NCBI GenBank assembly: GCA_035518715.1
Contig: DATIXJ010000043.1
Location: forward strand, 186,001-250,000
Direction of reading: 5' to 3'
Source: DATIXJ01 sp035518715
Lineage (GTDB): Bacteria > Bacteroidota > Ignavibacteria > UBA10030 > SZUA-254
DNA length: 64,000 nt
Position numbers and translations under genes: made by a program. Positions within the stretch are counted from its first letter, which is position 1. Every line of letters begins with the position of its first letter. This document shows, piece by piece, positions 51,950-61,334 of this stretch. The notes under the pieces are model-generated. The model saw only the letters and a program-made list of their open reading frames with translations, did no database searches and was not told the DNA's origin.

Positions 51950-53578
51950 GTGGCAAGGAACAAAGTCAAATATATTTTCATTACGGGAGGGGTGATCTCC
52001 TCGCTTGGGAAGGGGATTGCCGCTTCGTCAATCGGATTGCTGTTGAAATTGCGCGGGCTTCGCGTGACGATACAGAAATTCGATCCGTATCTCAACGTGG
52101 ATCCCGGGACGATGAATCCGTTCCAGCACGGAGAAGTGTATGTTACTGACGACGGTGCGGAGACGGATCTCGATCTCGGACACTACGAGCGCTATCTTGA
52201 CGTCAACATGACGAAGAACAACAGCGCCACGACCGGTCAGGTCTACTTCGAAGTGATTTCCAAAGAACGCCGCGGCGATTATCTGGGAGCGACAGTCCAG
52301 GTGATTCCGCACATCACGGATGAAATCAAAAGACGATTCGAAATCCTCGCAACGTCCGGTGAATACGATGTCATCGTCACGGAAATTGGCGGCACTGTCG
52401 GTGACATCGAGAGCCTGCCGTTCCTCGAAGCGATGCGGCAGTTCATGTTCGCGAAAGGAAGGAAGAACGCCATCAGCGTCCATGTGACGCTCGTTCCGTA
52501 TATCAAAGCCGCAGGGGAGATCAAGACGAAGCCGACACAGCACAGCGTGAAGACGCTCCTGGAGATCGGCATACAGCCCGATGTCCTTATCTGCAGGTCG
52601 GAGGCGCCGATTTCAAAAGAGGTTCGTGAAAAAATCGCTCTGTTCACCAACGTGGAGACGGAGTGCGTTGTCGACGCCCACGATGTTCCGACCATTTATG
52701 AAGTTCCCCTGCAGTTCGCGGACGAGGGAATTGATGAAATCATACTGGAAAAGCTCGATCTCACCTGTCCGCGTCCGGCACTCAAGGAATGGAAGAAATT
52801 TGTTGAATCAGTCGAATTTCCAAAGAGTCATGTGTCCATCGGCGTCTGCGGAAAGTATACGGATCACCAGGATGCGTACAAGAGTATTGCCGAGGCGTTT
52901 GTGCATGCAGGAGCGGCCCATAATGTGAAGGTTGACCTGAAATGGATCCGTGCCGAAGATATTGAGCGCGATGGCGCAGAGCAACACCTGCGGGAGATTT
53001 GCGGATTGCTCGTCGCTCCGGGCTTCGGGGAACGGGGAATCGAGGGGAAGGTATCTGCGATTCGGTATGTCCGCGAGCACGGCATACCATTTTTTGGAAT
53101 TTGTCTCGGTCTCCAGTGTGCGGTAATTGAGTTTGCACGCGATGTCTGCGGTTTGAAGGATGCGCAGAGCACCGAGTTCAAGAAAACCGATCAGAACGTC
53201 ATCGATCTCATGATCGAGCAAAAACAGGTAACGGCATACGGCGGGACGATGCGGCTCGGAGGATTTCCGTGCAAGGTCCAGAAAGGGACAAAGGCATATA
53301 AGGCCTACAAGAAAGAGCTCGTCCGGGAACGCCACAGACATCGGTATGAAGTCAACGACAAGTTCCGGCCTGTCCTGGAGGAGCACGGAATGATTTTTTC
53401 CGGGATATGCCCGGCTAACAAACTCGTCGAGATCATCGAGCTCACCGATCATCCCTGGTTTGTGGCGGGGCAGTTCCATCCCGAACTGCGTTCACGCGCG
53501 ACATATCCGCATCCGCTCTTCCGGGATTTTGTAAAAGCTGCGATCGATTACGGGGATCACCAGCATCGCCCCGACTGA
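51950..53578 (+). CDS. pyrG: CTP synthase
   Basis: PyrG aminates UTP to CTP using ATP and glutamine. The 542-aa enzyme has the synthase domain (KYIFITGGVISSLGKGIAASSIG, KFDPYLNVDPGTMNP, ETDLDLGHYER) and a C-terminal glutaminase with Cys in FFGICLGLQCA and His/Glu in GQFHPELRSR. GTG start at 51950, with GGAG at 5 bp. CTP supplies both CMP-KDO (KdsB) and phospholipid synthesis. It faces the YjbQ gene with 24 bp between. Confidence 0.97.
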   Translation: MARNKVKYIFITGGVISSLGKGIAASSIGLLLKLRGLRVTIQKFDPYLNVDPGTMNPFQHGEVYVTDDGAETDLDLGHYERYLDVNMTKNNSATTGQVYFEVISKERRGDYLGATVQVIPHITDEIKRRFEILATSGEYDVIVTEIGGTVGDIESLPFLEAMRQFMFAKGRKNAISVHVTLVPYIKAAGEIKTKPTQHSVKTLLEIGIQPDVLICRSEAPISKEVREKIALFTNVETECVVDAHDVPTIYEVPLQFADEGIDEIILEKLDLTCPRPALKEWKKFVESVEFPKSHVSIGVCGKYTDHQDAYKSIAEAFVHAGAAHNVKVDLKWIRAEDIERDGAEQHLREICGLLVAPGFGERGIEGKVSAIRYVREHGIPFFGICLGLQCAVIEFARDVCGLKDAQSTEFKKTDQNVIDLMIEQKQVTAYGGTMRLGGFPCKVQKGTKAYKAYKKELVRERHRHRYEVNDKFRPVLEEHGMIFSGICPANKLVEIIELTDHPWFVAGQFHPELRSRATYPHPLFRDFVKAAIDYGDHQHRPD

Positions 53579-53602
53579 CGGAGTTCCATTCCGCCTGTCG
53601 TT

Positions 53603-54022
53603 CTACTCTCCTAAAATCTGCACGATAATTTCGCGGTCACGCGGACGGTTATCAAAATCCACGACAACAATTTGCTGCCATGTGCCGAGCAGGAGCGAAC
53701 GCTCGCTGAAGGGGACAGTCAGGGAGGGGCCTATGAACGATGCGCGGACGTGGGCAAAGCCATTTCCGTCTCCCCACCGGGTGTCATGCTCATACTGGAT
53801 GTTCTGAGGAATGAGCCGCTCCAGAGCTTTCCGGAAATCCGAGACAACTCCCGGCTCAAATTCGATGGTGGTGATTCCCGCCGTGGAGCCGGGGATAAAG
53901 AGTGTGACGATACCTGCCACGGAGGGATTCTCCCGGATCAGAGCTTGTACCTTATCGGTTATATTCTGAGTGTCGGCAAATCCCTTTGTGTGAAGCGATA
54001 TCATTCCGGCAGAAGTATGCAT
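53603..54022 (-). CDS. YjbQ/UPF0047 family protein
   Basis: A 139-aa protein of the YjbQ (UPF0047) family, sometimes called secondary thiamine-phosphate synthase. It has VTLFIPGSTAGITTIEFEPGV near residue 40, DTRWGDGNGFAHVRASFIGPSLTVPF near residue 80, and LGTWQQIVVVDFDNRPRDRE near the end: all three are family hallmarks, with the conserved HxR region and the FDxRxR tail. The start at 54022 is preferred (CAGGT upstream); the ATG at 54004 is the other choice. Confidence 0.88.
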   Translation of the reverse strand: MHTSAGMISLHTKGFADTQNITDKVQALIRENPSVAGIVTLFIPGSTAGITTIEFEPGVVSDFRKALERLIPQNIQYEHDTRWGDGNGFAHVRASFIGPSLTVPFSERSLLLGTWQQIVVVDFDNRPRDREIIVQILGE

Positions 54023-54347
54023 GTTCGTGACCTGAAAATGTCTACTGTGATTGAGGTGCAGGAAATATGATCCGAAAAAACATACACGATTTGGAAATGA
54101 GCCGCAAGAACTCATAAAAGCACTTCTGATTTTGGACGGAGGTAAACATCGTTCAACCTCAATCCGAACCCTTTCCCGACAATTTTTGGTCACCGAATGA
54201 GATAGAATTTCCACAATTTCTCCCCACATTTTGCCCTCTCAGGCAAATTCCTTCAAAACAAATCAAAAACGAGGAGTTTGCGAAATTGACCTGAATCACT
54301 ACCCACCCGAATTTCTATTAAAAATGCCCAAAATTCTGCATTTTGAC

Positions 54348-54377
54348 TTGACTTTTAAATATAAAAATCTAAATTTG
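54348..54377 (+). promoter_or_regulatory. Promoter of the mraZ cell-wall cluster (Bacteroidota type)
   Basis: TTG (54348-54350), 19-bp spacer, TAAATTTG (54370-54377). This fits the Bacteroidota consensus (TTTG, 19 bp, TAnnTTTG) in its TTG and -7 parts. As a sigma-70 type the same site is TTGACT, 16 bp, TAAATT. It lies 10 bp upstream of the MraZ operator. Confidence 0.55.
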
Positions 54378-54386
54378 TAAGTCACG

Positions 54387-54411
54387 TGGGAGAAAGTGGG
54401 AGATTTTGGAA
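54387..54411 (+). promoter_or_regulatory. MraZ operator (three 5-nt-spaced repeats)
   Basis: TGGGA (54387-54391), 5 nt, TGGGA (54397-54401), 5 nt, TGGAA (54407-54411), starting 55 bp upstream of mraZ. MraZ proteins bind this kind of direct repeat (TGGGN with 5-nt spacers) and repress their own cluster in E. coli and mycoplasmas. The third repeat is imperfect. Confidence 0.82.
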
Positions 54412-54441
54412 TTCGCATTTTGACTTTGATTTGAAGAGAGA

Positions 54442-54882
54442 ATGTCGTCGTTCAAAGGTTCGTACACATATTCGGTTGATGATAAAGGAAGGGTAAATCT
54501 TCCCGCCAAGCTGAGGAAGTGTGTTTCCCCGGAGGCGAACGAGACCTTCGTACTGACGCGGGGATTTGAGCAGTGCCTGTTCGTTTATCCATCCGACGAA
54601 TGGAATAAAATCGAACAGAATCTCAAGAGTTTATCCGGTTATGATCCGGAGCATCGGCGCTTCGTCCGGTCATTCCTGGAGCTTGCATCCGAGTGTCAGC
54701 TTGATGCGCAAGGGCGGCTCATCATACCCCAGGAACTGCGCGAATTTGCAAATATTCAGGGGGACGTCCGTATCATCGGTACCCTGGACAAGATCGAGCT
54801 CTGGAATCCAAAAGTCTACGAGGAATACAAACACACGCAGTCGGAGCCGTACGAAAGCATCGCTGCGAAAGTTATGCGGTAA
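54442..54882 (+). CDS. mraZ: Transcriptional regulator MraZ
   Basis: A 146-aa DNA-binding regulator that heads the division and cell-wall cluster. It has two AbrB-like units: YSVDDKGRVNLPAKLR near residue 11 and CQLDAQGRLIIPQELR near residue 84, which form a ring in known MraZ proteins. It likely binds the repeats at 54387-54411 and so controls the whole cluster. rsmH follows 66 bp later. Confidence 0.96.
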   Translation: MSSFKGSYTYSVDDKGRVNLPAKLRKCVSPEANETFVLTRGFEQCLFVYPSDEWNKIEQNLKSLSGYDPEHRRFVRSFLELASECQLDAQGRLIIPQELREFANIQGDVRIIGTLDKIELWNPKVYEEYKHTQSEPYESIAAKVMR

Positions 54883-54948
54883 ATCGGTGTTCGGTTCCTC
54901 GCGGGAACACATCTCGTCTGTTCTTTTTTCCTTGTCTGAGTCGGACGA

Positions 54949-55869
54949 ATGTTCCATATCCCGGTTCTGGTAAACGAAGTTCTCCAATATCTCGTCACGG
55001 CGCCGGATGGAACATACGTCGACGGTACCCTTGGCGGTGGCGGACATACCGAGGAGTTGTTGAAAAGACTCTCCCCGAACGGGAGAGTTATCGGGTTTGA
55101 TCGCGACGCTGACGCGATTTCCGCTGCTCAGGCCCGGTTAGCGAGATTTGATCGGCGGTTCTTTTCTGTTCATGAGGATGTTGGCAACCTGCGGCGAGAG
55201 TTATCGATGATGGGCATTTCATCAGTACATGGTCTCCTGCTCGATCTGGGAGTTTCTTCCCACCAGCTCGACGAGGGATCGCGGGGGTTCAGCTATCAAC
55301 GGGACGCGCGGATCGATATGCGGATGGATACGAAGCAGCAATCGGATGGGTGGGGCGTTGTCAACACGTACCCCGAGGATCGGCTCTCCGGATTATTCAG
55401 GGAATACGGTGAAGAACGATACGCACGTCGGGTTGCCCGGGCAGTCGCGAAGGCAAGACAAATCCGACGCATCGATACCACGGCAGAGCTCGCGAAGATC
55501 GTCGAAACATGCATTCCGGGCAAAACTCTCCAGCAGTCGCTTTCACGCATTTTCCAGGCAATCCGGATAGAAGTCAACCACGAGCTCGAAAGTCTGCAGG
55601 CGGCGCTGCGCGGAATACTGGAGATTCTGGTTCCAGGGGGGAGGATTGTGGTCATATCGTACCATTCTCTCGAAGACAGGGTTGTCAAGGAGTTTTTCCG
55701 GGATGAGGCGTCAACAAAGATCCGCTCGGTTCATAAACTGATTCCGGATCAGCCGCGAGAGCCGCGGTTGAAGGTCCTGACGAAGAAACCGGTTGGGCCT
55801 ACGGCAGACGAAATCCGTTCGAATCAGAGGGCCCGGAGCGCGAAATTACGTGCAGCGGAGCGAGTGTAA
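54949..55869 (+). CDS. rsmH: 16S rRNA (cytosine1402-N4)-methyltransferase
   Basis: RsmH methylates C1402 of 16S rRNA. The 306-aa product has HIPVLVNEVL at the start, the SAM site DGTLGGGGHTEELLKRL (about residues 25-41), FDRDADAI, LLLDLGVSSHQLDEGSRGFS and ISYHSLEDRVVKEFF, all highly specific. It sits between mraZ and ftsL as usual; its stop overlaps the next start by 1 bp. Confidence 0.97.
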   Translation: MFHIPVLVNEVLQYLVTAPDGTYVDGTLGGGGHTEELLKRLSPNGRVIGFDRDADAISAAQARLARFDRRFFSVHEDVGNLRRELSMMGISSVHGLLLDLGVSSHQLDEGSRGFSYQRDARIDMRMDTKQQSDGWGVVNTYPEDRLSGLFREYGEERYARRVARAVAKARQIRRIDTTAELAKIVETCIPGKTLQQSLSRIFQAIRIEVNHELESLQAALRGILEILVPGGRIVVISYHSLEDRVVKEFFRDEASTKIRSVHKLIPDQPREPRLKVLTKKPVGPTADEIRSNQRARSAKLRAAERV

Positions 55870-56300
55870 TGCCAAGGACCCACACGCCGTCAGATGAACA
55901 GCAGGTTGCACCGGAGCTCAAAGAGCGGCGCTACATTTACGGTGGCGAGGGACCGCGTCCGTCACCGGAATTTGCCCCGAGGGGAAACCGCCGGGCACCC
56001 GCAAGAGGGCGGTCACCGCTCCGGCTTCTGACGCTCCTGTTCGGCGTATCTCTGCTCATCGTGGTGTACGTCTGGAACAAGATTACCGTCGACCGTCTTG
56101 TGGTGGAAGTAAACGATCTCCAGCTGCAATATGCAAAACTGGCCGATGCCAATGAGGTTCTAAGGGCGGAGATCAACAGGAAATCCGGTCTTGAACGGAT
56201 TGGAAAGAAAGCAACAGAGCAGCTTCACCTGATTTCACCGCCGCAGCAGCCGCTCTGGTTTTCGATCGATGCCGATCGTCTGAAGGATATCCAGCAGTAG
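55869..56300 (+). CDS. ftsL: FtsL-like cell division protein
   Basis: A 143-aa bitopic protein: a basic, Pro-rich cytoplasmic N-terminus (about 50 residues, longer than usual), one transmembrane helix (about residues 51-69, LRLLTLLFGVSLLIVVYVW) and a short coiled coil outside (about 72-110). FtsL links the division machine to FtsI/FtsW. Identity rests on size, topology and place between rsmH and ftsI; the sequence itself is poorly conserved in all FtsL proteins. Confidence 0.78.
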   Translation: MPRTHTPSDEQQVAPELKERRYIYGGEGPRPSPEFAPRGNRRAPARGRSPLRLLTLLFGVSLLIVVYVWNKITVDRLVVEVNDLQLQYAKLADANEVLRAEINRKSGLERIGKKATEQLHLISPPQQPLWFSIDADRLKDIQQ

Positions 56301-56317
56301 AAATCGCTCAAGGATGA

Positions 56318-58357
56318 ATGCGCATGCCGATGACTGAACATATGCTTCATACGGAATCGCTTTCATCTCCATCCGAATACCGCAGGTCGCGGCTTCGGCT
56401 TCGCATGGTGCAGATCGGTCTCCTTGCGCTCTTTGCAGTCATCGCCATTCGTCTGGCCGATGTGCAGGTCGTCGAGTACCAGAAGTACCGGGCCGTTGCA
56501 CAAAAACAGTATCAGGCAAAAATCATTCTGCCCGCGCCACGCGGACTCCTGTGTGACCGGAACGGAAACTGTATTGCCTCAAATACGATCAGTGTATCCT
56601 TCGCTGCTGATCCGCAATCGATAGGGGATGATACGCGCGCGATTGCCGAAACGTTTTCTGCGGTCTGGAAAAAGCCGACGAGATTCTATCTCGACAAATT
56701 ACAATCCGATTCGCGCTTTGTCTGGCTTGAGCGGTGCGTCGACGCAAACCTGTCGGAGAGGATCCTGTCAAAGAAATTTGACGGGCTCGTCAGCAGAGAC
56801 GAACCGAAGCGGCTGTATTTTCATGAACATCTTGCAGGTCAGCTGATTGGAACGACCGATGTCGACGATAAGGGCGTTGCCGGGCTGGAGCTTGCCTTCG
56901 ACGAAGCACTGCGGGGCGAGGACGGATACGTGATCCTGCAGCGTGACGGACTCGGACATGAGCATGCATCCGTCGATTACCCGCGGCGGGAGCCGGTGAG
57001 CGGCCATTCCATCGAGGTGACGCTCGACATGGGGATACAGGCGATTGCGGAAAAGGAGCTGCAGCGCGGAATCGATGCAAACAAAGCGGACGGAGGCATC
57101 GTGGTCATCCTCCGGCCGGCGACCGGGGAGATTCTTGCAATCGCGCAATCCCCCGGCGTTGACCCGAACAATTTCGGAAAATTCAATCTCCAGGATCAGA
57201 AGCTCCGCGCGGTCACCGATGTGTTTGAACCGGGTTCCGTATTCAAAATCGTTACTGCGTCTGCCGCTCTCGAAAATCATCTCGTCGCGCCGACGAAGAA
57301 GTTCTATGCCGAAAACGGAAAGTATGTTGTTCCGGGAAGACCGGCACCGATCGAGGATACACACAAGGACGGCTGGATTACATTTCAGGAAGGGATGGAG
57401 CATTCCAGCAACATCGTCATGGCAAAAGTCAGCGATGTTATCGGAAGCGAATTGTTCTACAAGATGGCAAGAGATTATGGCTTCGGGATTACGACCAACA
57501 TCGACTTCCCCGGCGAGGTGAAGGGGGTTCTCAAGAAGCCGTCGGATTCCGACTGGCACGGCACGACGCTCAACTCGATGGCGTTCGGTTACGAAGTCGG
57601 CGTAACGCCGATTCAGCTTGCATCTGCCTATGCGGCTGTTGCCAATGACGGCATACTGATGCAGCCGTATCTCTTCCGCCGGGAATATGATGCAACCGGC
57701 AAAGTCTATCGTGAAAGCAAGCCGCAGCAGATACGCAGAGTAATATCCTCAGAAACAGCTCACACGATGCGCGATTTCTTTGTCGGCGTCGTGGAACGGG
57801 GAACGGGAAGGCCCGCGGCCATTCCCGGCATGAAGATCGCCGGCAAGACCGGAACGTCGAGGAAATACCTGGATGGAAAATACGTCCCCGGCAATTACAC
57901 CGCTTCGTTTGTGGGATTTCTTCCGGCCGATAATCCGCAGATCGTTTGCCTGGTCATGATGGATAATCCCAAAACGGGTATGTATACCGGAGGGTTGGTG
58001 AGTGCGCCGGTGTTCCGGGCAATTGTGCAGCAAATCCTGAACACGTCGGACCTGTTTGCATCTCCTCCGCAGGTCATCGCGGCGAATATGACGACGCGCG
58101 CAGCGTCGTCGCAGACCATCCAGAGCGCTGATCAACAGAGCGTCCGGTCAATAGTCGTCCAGGATAAGGTTCCGGATGTGAAGGGGTTGAGCGTCCGGAG
58201 GGCTATCAGTATTCTCGCCGGCGGGAAACTCGAACCGGTCGTGAACGGCAAAGGAACGGTCGTCTCCCAGCAGCCCCCGGCAGGCCAGCCCGCAAGGGCA
58301 GGCATGAAAGTCTATCTCACCTGCCAGCCGAGATCCTCCGCATCACTGCTTTACTAA
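56318..58357 (+). CDS. ftsI: Division transpeptidase FtsI (PBP3) with PASTA domain
   Basis: A 679-aa class B penicillin-binding protein that cross-links septal peptidoglycan. Residues about 30-50 are the membrane anchor; then the dimerisation domain (RGLLCDRNGNCIAS) and the transpeptidase with the nucleophile Ser307 and Lys310 (PGSVFK), SSN, and KTGTS. The last about 65 residues are a PASTA domain (VPDVKGLSVRRAISIL to the end), which binds muropeptides. One PASTA in FtsI is common in Bacteroidota. The start has AAGGA closely upstream. Confidence 0.95.
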   Translation: MRMPMTEHMLHTESLSSPSEYRRSRLRLRMVQIGLLALFAVIAIRLADVQVVEYQKYRAVAQKQYQAKIILPAPRGLLCDRNGNCIASNTISVSFAADPQSIGDDTRAIAETFSAVWKKPTRFYLDKLQSDSRFVWLERCVDANLSERILSKKFDGLVSRDEPKRLYFHEHLAGQLIGTTDVDDKGVAGLELAFDEALRGEDGYVILQRDGLGHEHASVDYPRREPVSGHSIEVTLDMGIQAIAEKELQRGIDANKADGGIVVILRPATGEILAIAQSPGVDPNNFGKFNLQDQKLRAVTDVFEPGSVFKIVTASAALENHLVAPTKKFYAENGKYVVPGRPAPIEDTHKDGWITFQEGMEHSSNIVMAKVSDVIGSELFYKMARDYGFGITTNIDFPGEVKGVLKKPSDSDWHGTTLNSMAFGYEVGVTPIQLASAYAAVANDGILMQPYLFRREYDATGKVYRESKPQQIRRVISSETAHTMRDFFVGVVERGTGRPAAIPGMKIAGKTGTSRKYLDGKYVPGNYTASFVGFLPADNPQIVCLVMMDNPKTGMYTGGLVSAPVFRAIVQQILNTSDLFASPPQVIAANMTTRAASSQTIQSADQQSVRSIVVQDKVPDVKGLSVRRAISILAGGKLEPVVNGKGTVVSQQPPAGQPARAGMKVYLTCQPRSSASLLY

Positions 58358-58437
58358 GCGGGGCGGAGGTGCAGTTGGAGGCGGATCTGTTCTTTCCCCG
58401 GGTGATGTTCAGGAAGGAAGTCGATAATCATACACTT

Positions 58438-59946
58438 ATGACGTTGTCAGAATTACTCAAAGGAATTACTGTCCAGAAGCTTTTCCAGACGATGTACGGG
58501 CAAATGGTCGTGACACATGATGTTGAGGTGCATGCTCTCCAGTACGATTCGCGGAAAGTGGAACGCGGCGACATGTTCGTGGCAATCCGCGGCAGCGTAT
58601 CCGATGGTCATAAGTTCATCAGTCAGGCGATTGCCAATGGGGCAAAGGTGGTCGTAATGGAGGACGATACGGTGCTGCCGGATGCGTACTTCATGCACAC
58701 GGGGACGGTGAAGGTGGTTGTGCCGAACTCGCGCGCAGCGCTCGCCAGAATGTCGGACCGGTATTACGGCTTTCCTTCGGAGCGGTTGACGATGATCGGT
58801 GTGACCGGAACCAACGGCAAGACAACGACCACGAGTCTCGTGCGCTGGCTTCTCGAAGCAAGCGGTAAAACCTGCGGCCTGATCGGAACAATCGAATGTA
58901 TACTCGGCAAGGAAACGATTCCGGCGACGCACACAACTCCCGAATCTCTGGAGACCAACCAGCTTCTTGCGCGCATGCTGGAAAACCAATGTACAGCAGC
59001 GGTCATGGAGGTCTCATCGCATGCTCTTCATCAGCACCGTGCCGATGGACTCAGGTTCGATGTTGCGGTCTTCACCAATCTGACGCAGGATCATCTGGAT
59101 TATCACCATACGATGGAAGAATATTTTGATGCGAAGAAGATTCTTTTCGAGAATCTTCCGCCCTCATCGACGGCAGTGATCAATCTCGACGATCCATGGG
59201 GAGGCAAGATGCGTGCCGCCACACGAGCGACGTGTCTGACCTTTGGCATGAATTCCGAGGCGGATCTGCGTGCGACAAACGTTTCGTTGTCGATGCGCGG
59301 GGCGCAGTTCACTGTTGTTCATGGAAACCAGGAAACAGCAGTTCAATCTCCCTTCATCGGGAAGTTCAACGTCAGTAACGCCCTTGCCATGTTTGGCGTG
59401 GGGATCGCTCTCGGCATTCCGCGTGCGACCATTGCCGGCGCTCTTTCTGCGGCTCCTCCGGTCCGGGGAAGATTTGAGTGTATCGCGTCGCCGGCGGGCT
59501 GGACGGCAGTGATCGATTATGCGCATACGCCGGATGCTCTGCAGAAGGCGCTCCTTGCCGTCCACGAGGTGCTCGATCCTGCGCATCGCAGCAGGGTGAT
59601 CACGGTTTTCGGATGCGGCGGCAACCGGGACAGGACGAAAAGACCTCTCATGGCTGCAATTGCATCCGAGTTGAGCACGACGGTTGTCGTTACCTCGGAC
59701 AATCCGCGGCATGAGAATCCGGAAGCGATCATTGACGAAGTCATGAAAGGAATTAAGCCGGGTACGGAAGTCCGCCGTGAACCGGACCGAAAAAAAGCGA
59801 TCGACGTGGCTCTCTCGCTCGCCCAACGGGGAGATGTCGTCCTGATCGCCGGCAAGGGCCATGAAGACTATCAGATTATAGACGACCAGAAGATTCACTT
59901 CAGCGACAGAGAAGTCGTCGAAGAGTGGCTGCATCGAATGTCATGA
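58438..59946 (+). CDS. murE: UDP-MurNAc-Ala-Glu:meso-DAP ligase
   Basis: MurE adds the third residue to the peptidoglycan precursor. The 502-aa product has the ATP loop GVTGTNGKTTTTS (about residues 120-132), EVSSHAL and the DNPR motif (SDNPRHENPEA, near residue 421), which marks meso-diaminopimelate rather than lysine. That agrees with dapA/B/D in this window. The start MTLSELLKG is the family's; a GTG at 58369 with GGAG before it would add 23 residues and is less likely. Confidence 0.95.
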   Translation: MTLSELLKGITVQKLFQTMYGQMVVTHDVEVHALQYDSRKVERGDMFVAIRGSVSDGHKFISQAIANGAKVVVMEDDTVLPDAYFMHTGTVKVVVPNSRAALARMSDRYYGFPSERLTMIGVTGTNGKTTTTSLVRWLLEASGKTCGLIGTIECILGKETIPATHTTPESLETNQLLARMLENQCTAAVMEVSSHALHQHRADGLRFDVAVFTNLTQDHLDYHHTMEEYFDAKKILFENLPPSSTAVINLDDPWGGKMRAATRATCLTFGMNSEADLRATNVSLSMRGAQFTVVHGNQETAVQSPFIGKFNVSNALAMFGVGIALGIPRATIAGALSAAPPVRGRFECIASPAGWTAVIDYAHTPDALQKALLAVHEVLDPAHRSRVITVFGCGGNRDRTKRPLMAAIASELSTTVVVTSDNPRHENPEAIIDEVMKGIKPGTEVRREPDRKKAIDVALSLAQRGDVVLIAGKGHEDYQIIDDQKIHFSDREVVEEWLHRMS

Positions 59947-61334
59947 ATCTCACGATCGATGATCTTTTCAGCATACCGCATCGTTCGGCGAGGAATCTGG
60001 TCAGCGGGAATCGCATGAGCTTCAGTGGTGTATCGACCGATACCCGCTCGCTCCGGAACGGTGAAGTCTATTTCGCTCTTCCGGGTGAGAAATTCGACGG
60101 TCACGATTTCGTCGATGAGGCATTCCGGAAAGGAGCCGGATGTGCGGTGATAGCCGAGCATGCGGATGACGGCCGCTGGAATGCTCGGCCGGTCCTTGTG
60201 GTGGAAAGCACGGTGGCGGCGCTCGGTACGCTCGCTCGGAGGTGGCGAAGCAAGTTCACTATCCCGGTTGTTGCAGTCGGCGGAAGCAACGGGAAAACAA
60301 CGACGAAGGAAATGATCGCACGTGTCCTGAGGAAAAAATATGAGACGCTCAGTACCGAGGGAAATCTGAACAATCATCTTGGAGTTCCGAAAACGCTCTT
60401 TCGGTTAACGCCGGAGCACGAGGTGGCCGTCATCGAAGTCGGGACAAATCATCCGGGGGAGATAACATATCTTTGCGAGATGCTCAATCCGACACACGGG
60501 ATGATCACGAATATCGGCCGTGAGCATCTGGAATTCTTTCGCACTGTCGAGGGCGTTGCGGCGGCGGAAGGGGAGCTCTTCCGGGGAATGGGGAAGGATG
60601 CTACGGGTTTCGTCAACAACGACGATGAATATGTTGTGGATCTGGCAAAGCGGGTGAGAAAGAAAGTCACCTACGGATTTACAGCGAAGGCGAGCAGCGT
60701 GTCCGGGAAATTTCTGACAATGGACGATCGGGGATGCGCCCAGTTCGCCGTCTCTCCGCGTGGCGGGCGATCATATTCCGTTCATCTGTCCGTGCCGGGA
60801 ATGCACACAATGTCGAACGCGCTGGCTGCTGCCGCGGTCGGCATGGAATTCGAGGTTTCTCCGCAGGACATTCGGCATGCACTGGAGACCTTTACGGCAG
60901 TCGGAAAGAGAATGGAAGTTCTGCGTGCGGGGAACGTCACCATCCTCAATGATACGTATAACGCAAATCCCGAATCGGTGATCTCCGCACTGGAGACTCT
61001 CGGGGGGATGAACACGCGCGGGAAAAAGATTGTCGTACTTGCCGATATGCTTGAACTCGGCGACACGTCACCGGCAGAGCATGTGAGTCTTGGGAAAAAA
61101 GTCTCTGCCATGGGATTCGGGTATCTCTTCACATTCGGAGAGATGGCACGCAGGATTCATGATGCCGCTGCGGTCCCGATGAAAGTGCACTACGATCAGA
61201 AAAATGTCCTTGCGGAATTTCTGGTCGAACTGGTTGCGCCCGGAGATGTTGTGCTTGTCAAGGGGTCGAGAGGAATGAAAATGGAAGATGTTGTCACGTT
61301 TCTTGTCGAACGATTGCAGAGGAAGCCAGAATGA
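59943..61334 (+). CDS. murF: UDP-MurNAc-tripeptide:D-Ala-D-Ala ligase
   Basis: MurF adds D-Ala-D-Ala to complete the UDP-MurNAc pentapeptide. The 463-aa product has the ATP loop GGSNGKTTTKE (about residues 112-122), EVGTNHPGEI, NIGREHLEFF and NDTYNANPESV near residue 340. The ATG overlaps the murE stop (ATGA). Its own stop overlaps the start of a small unknown gene in the same way, so translation is coupled through this stretch. Confidence 0.95.
   Translation: MNLTIDDLFSIPHRSARNLVSGNRMSFSGVSTDTRSLRNGEVYFALPGEKFDGHDFVDEAFRKGAGCAVIAEHADDGRWNARPVLVVESTVAALGTLARRWRSKFTIPVVAVGGSNGKTTTKEMIARVLRKKYETLSTEGNLNNHLGVPKTLFRLTPEHEVAVIEVGTNHPGEITYLCEMLNPTHGMITNIGREHLEFFRTVEGVAAAEGELFRGMGKDATGFVNNDDEYVVDLAKRVRKKVTYGFTAKASSVSGKFLTMDDRGCAQFAVSPRGGRSYSVHLSVPGMHTMSNALAAAAVGMEFEVSPQDIRHALETFTAVGKRMEVLRAGNVTILNDTYNANPESVISALETLGGMNTRGKKIVVLADMLELGDTSPAEHVSLGKKVSAMGFGYLFTFGEMARRIHDAAAVPMKVHYDQKNVLAEFLVELVAPGDVVLVKGSRGMKMEDVVTFLVERLQRKPE

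Larger units (their letters stand above)
54023..54441. other. Gene-free stretch between yjbQ and mraZ
   Basis: 419 bp with no supported gene. The right half is AT-rich and contains copies of the GCATTTTGACTT unit at 54338-54349 and 54415-54426, the mraZ promoter and the MraZ operator. The left half (54023-54300) shows no motif I could name. Confidence 0.6.

Noticed and set aside
54023..54229. N-terminal extension of the YjbQ protein up to 54229
   Set aside because: The added residues have no homology or ribosome site, and the family is about 130-140 residues long.
58369..58437. GTG start of murE at 58369, with GGAG just before it
   Set aside because: It would add 23 residues before MTLSELLKG, which is already the family's normal start; possible but less likely.
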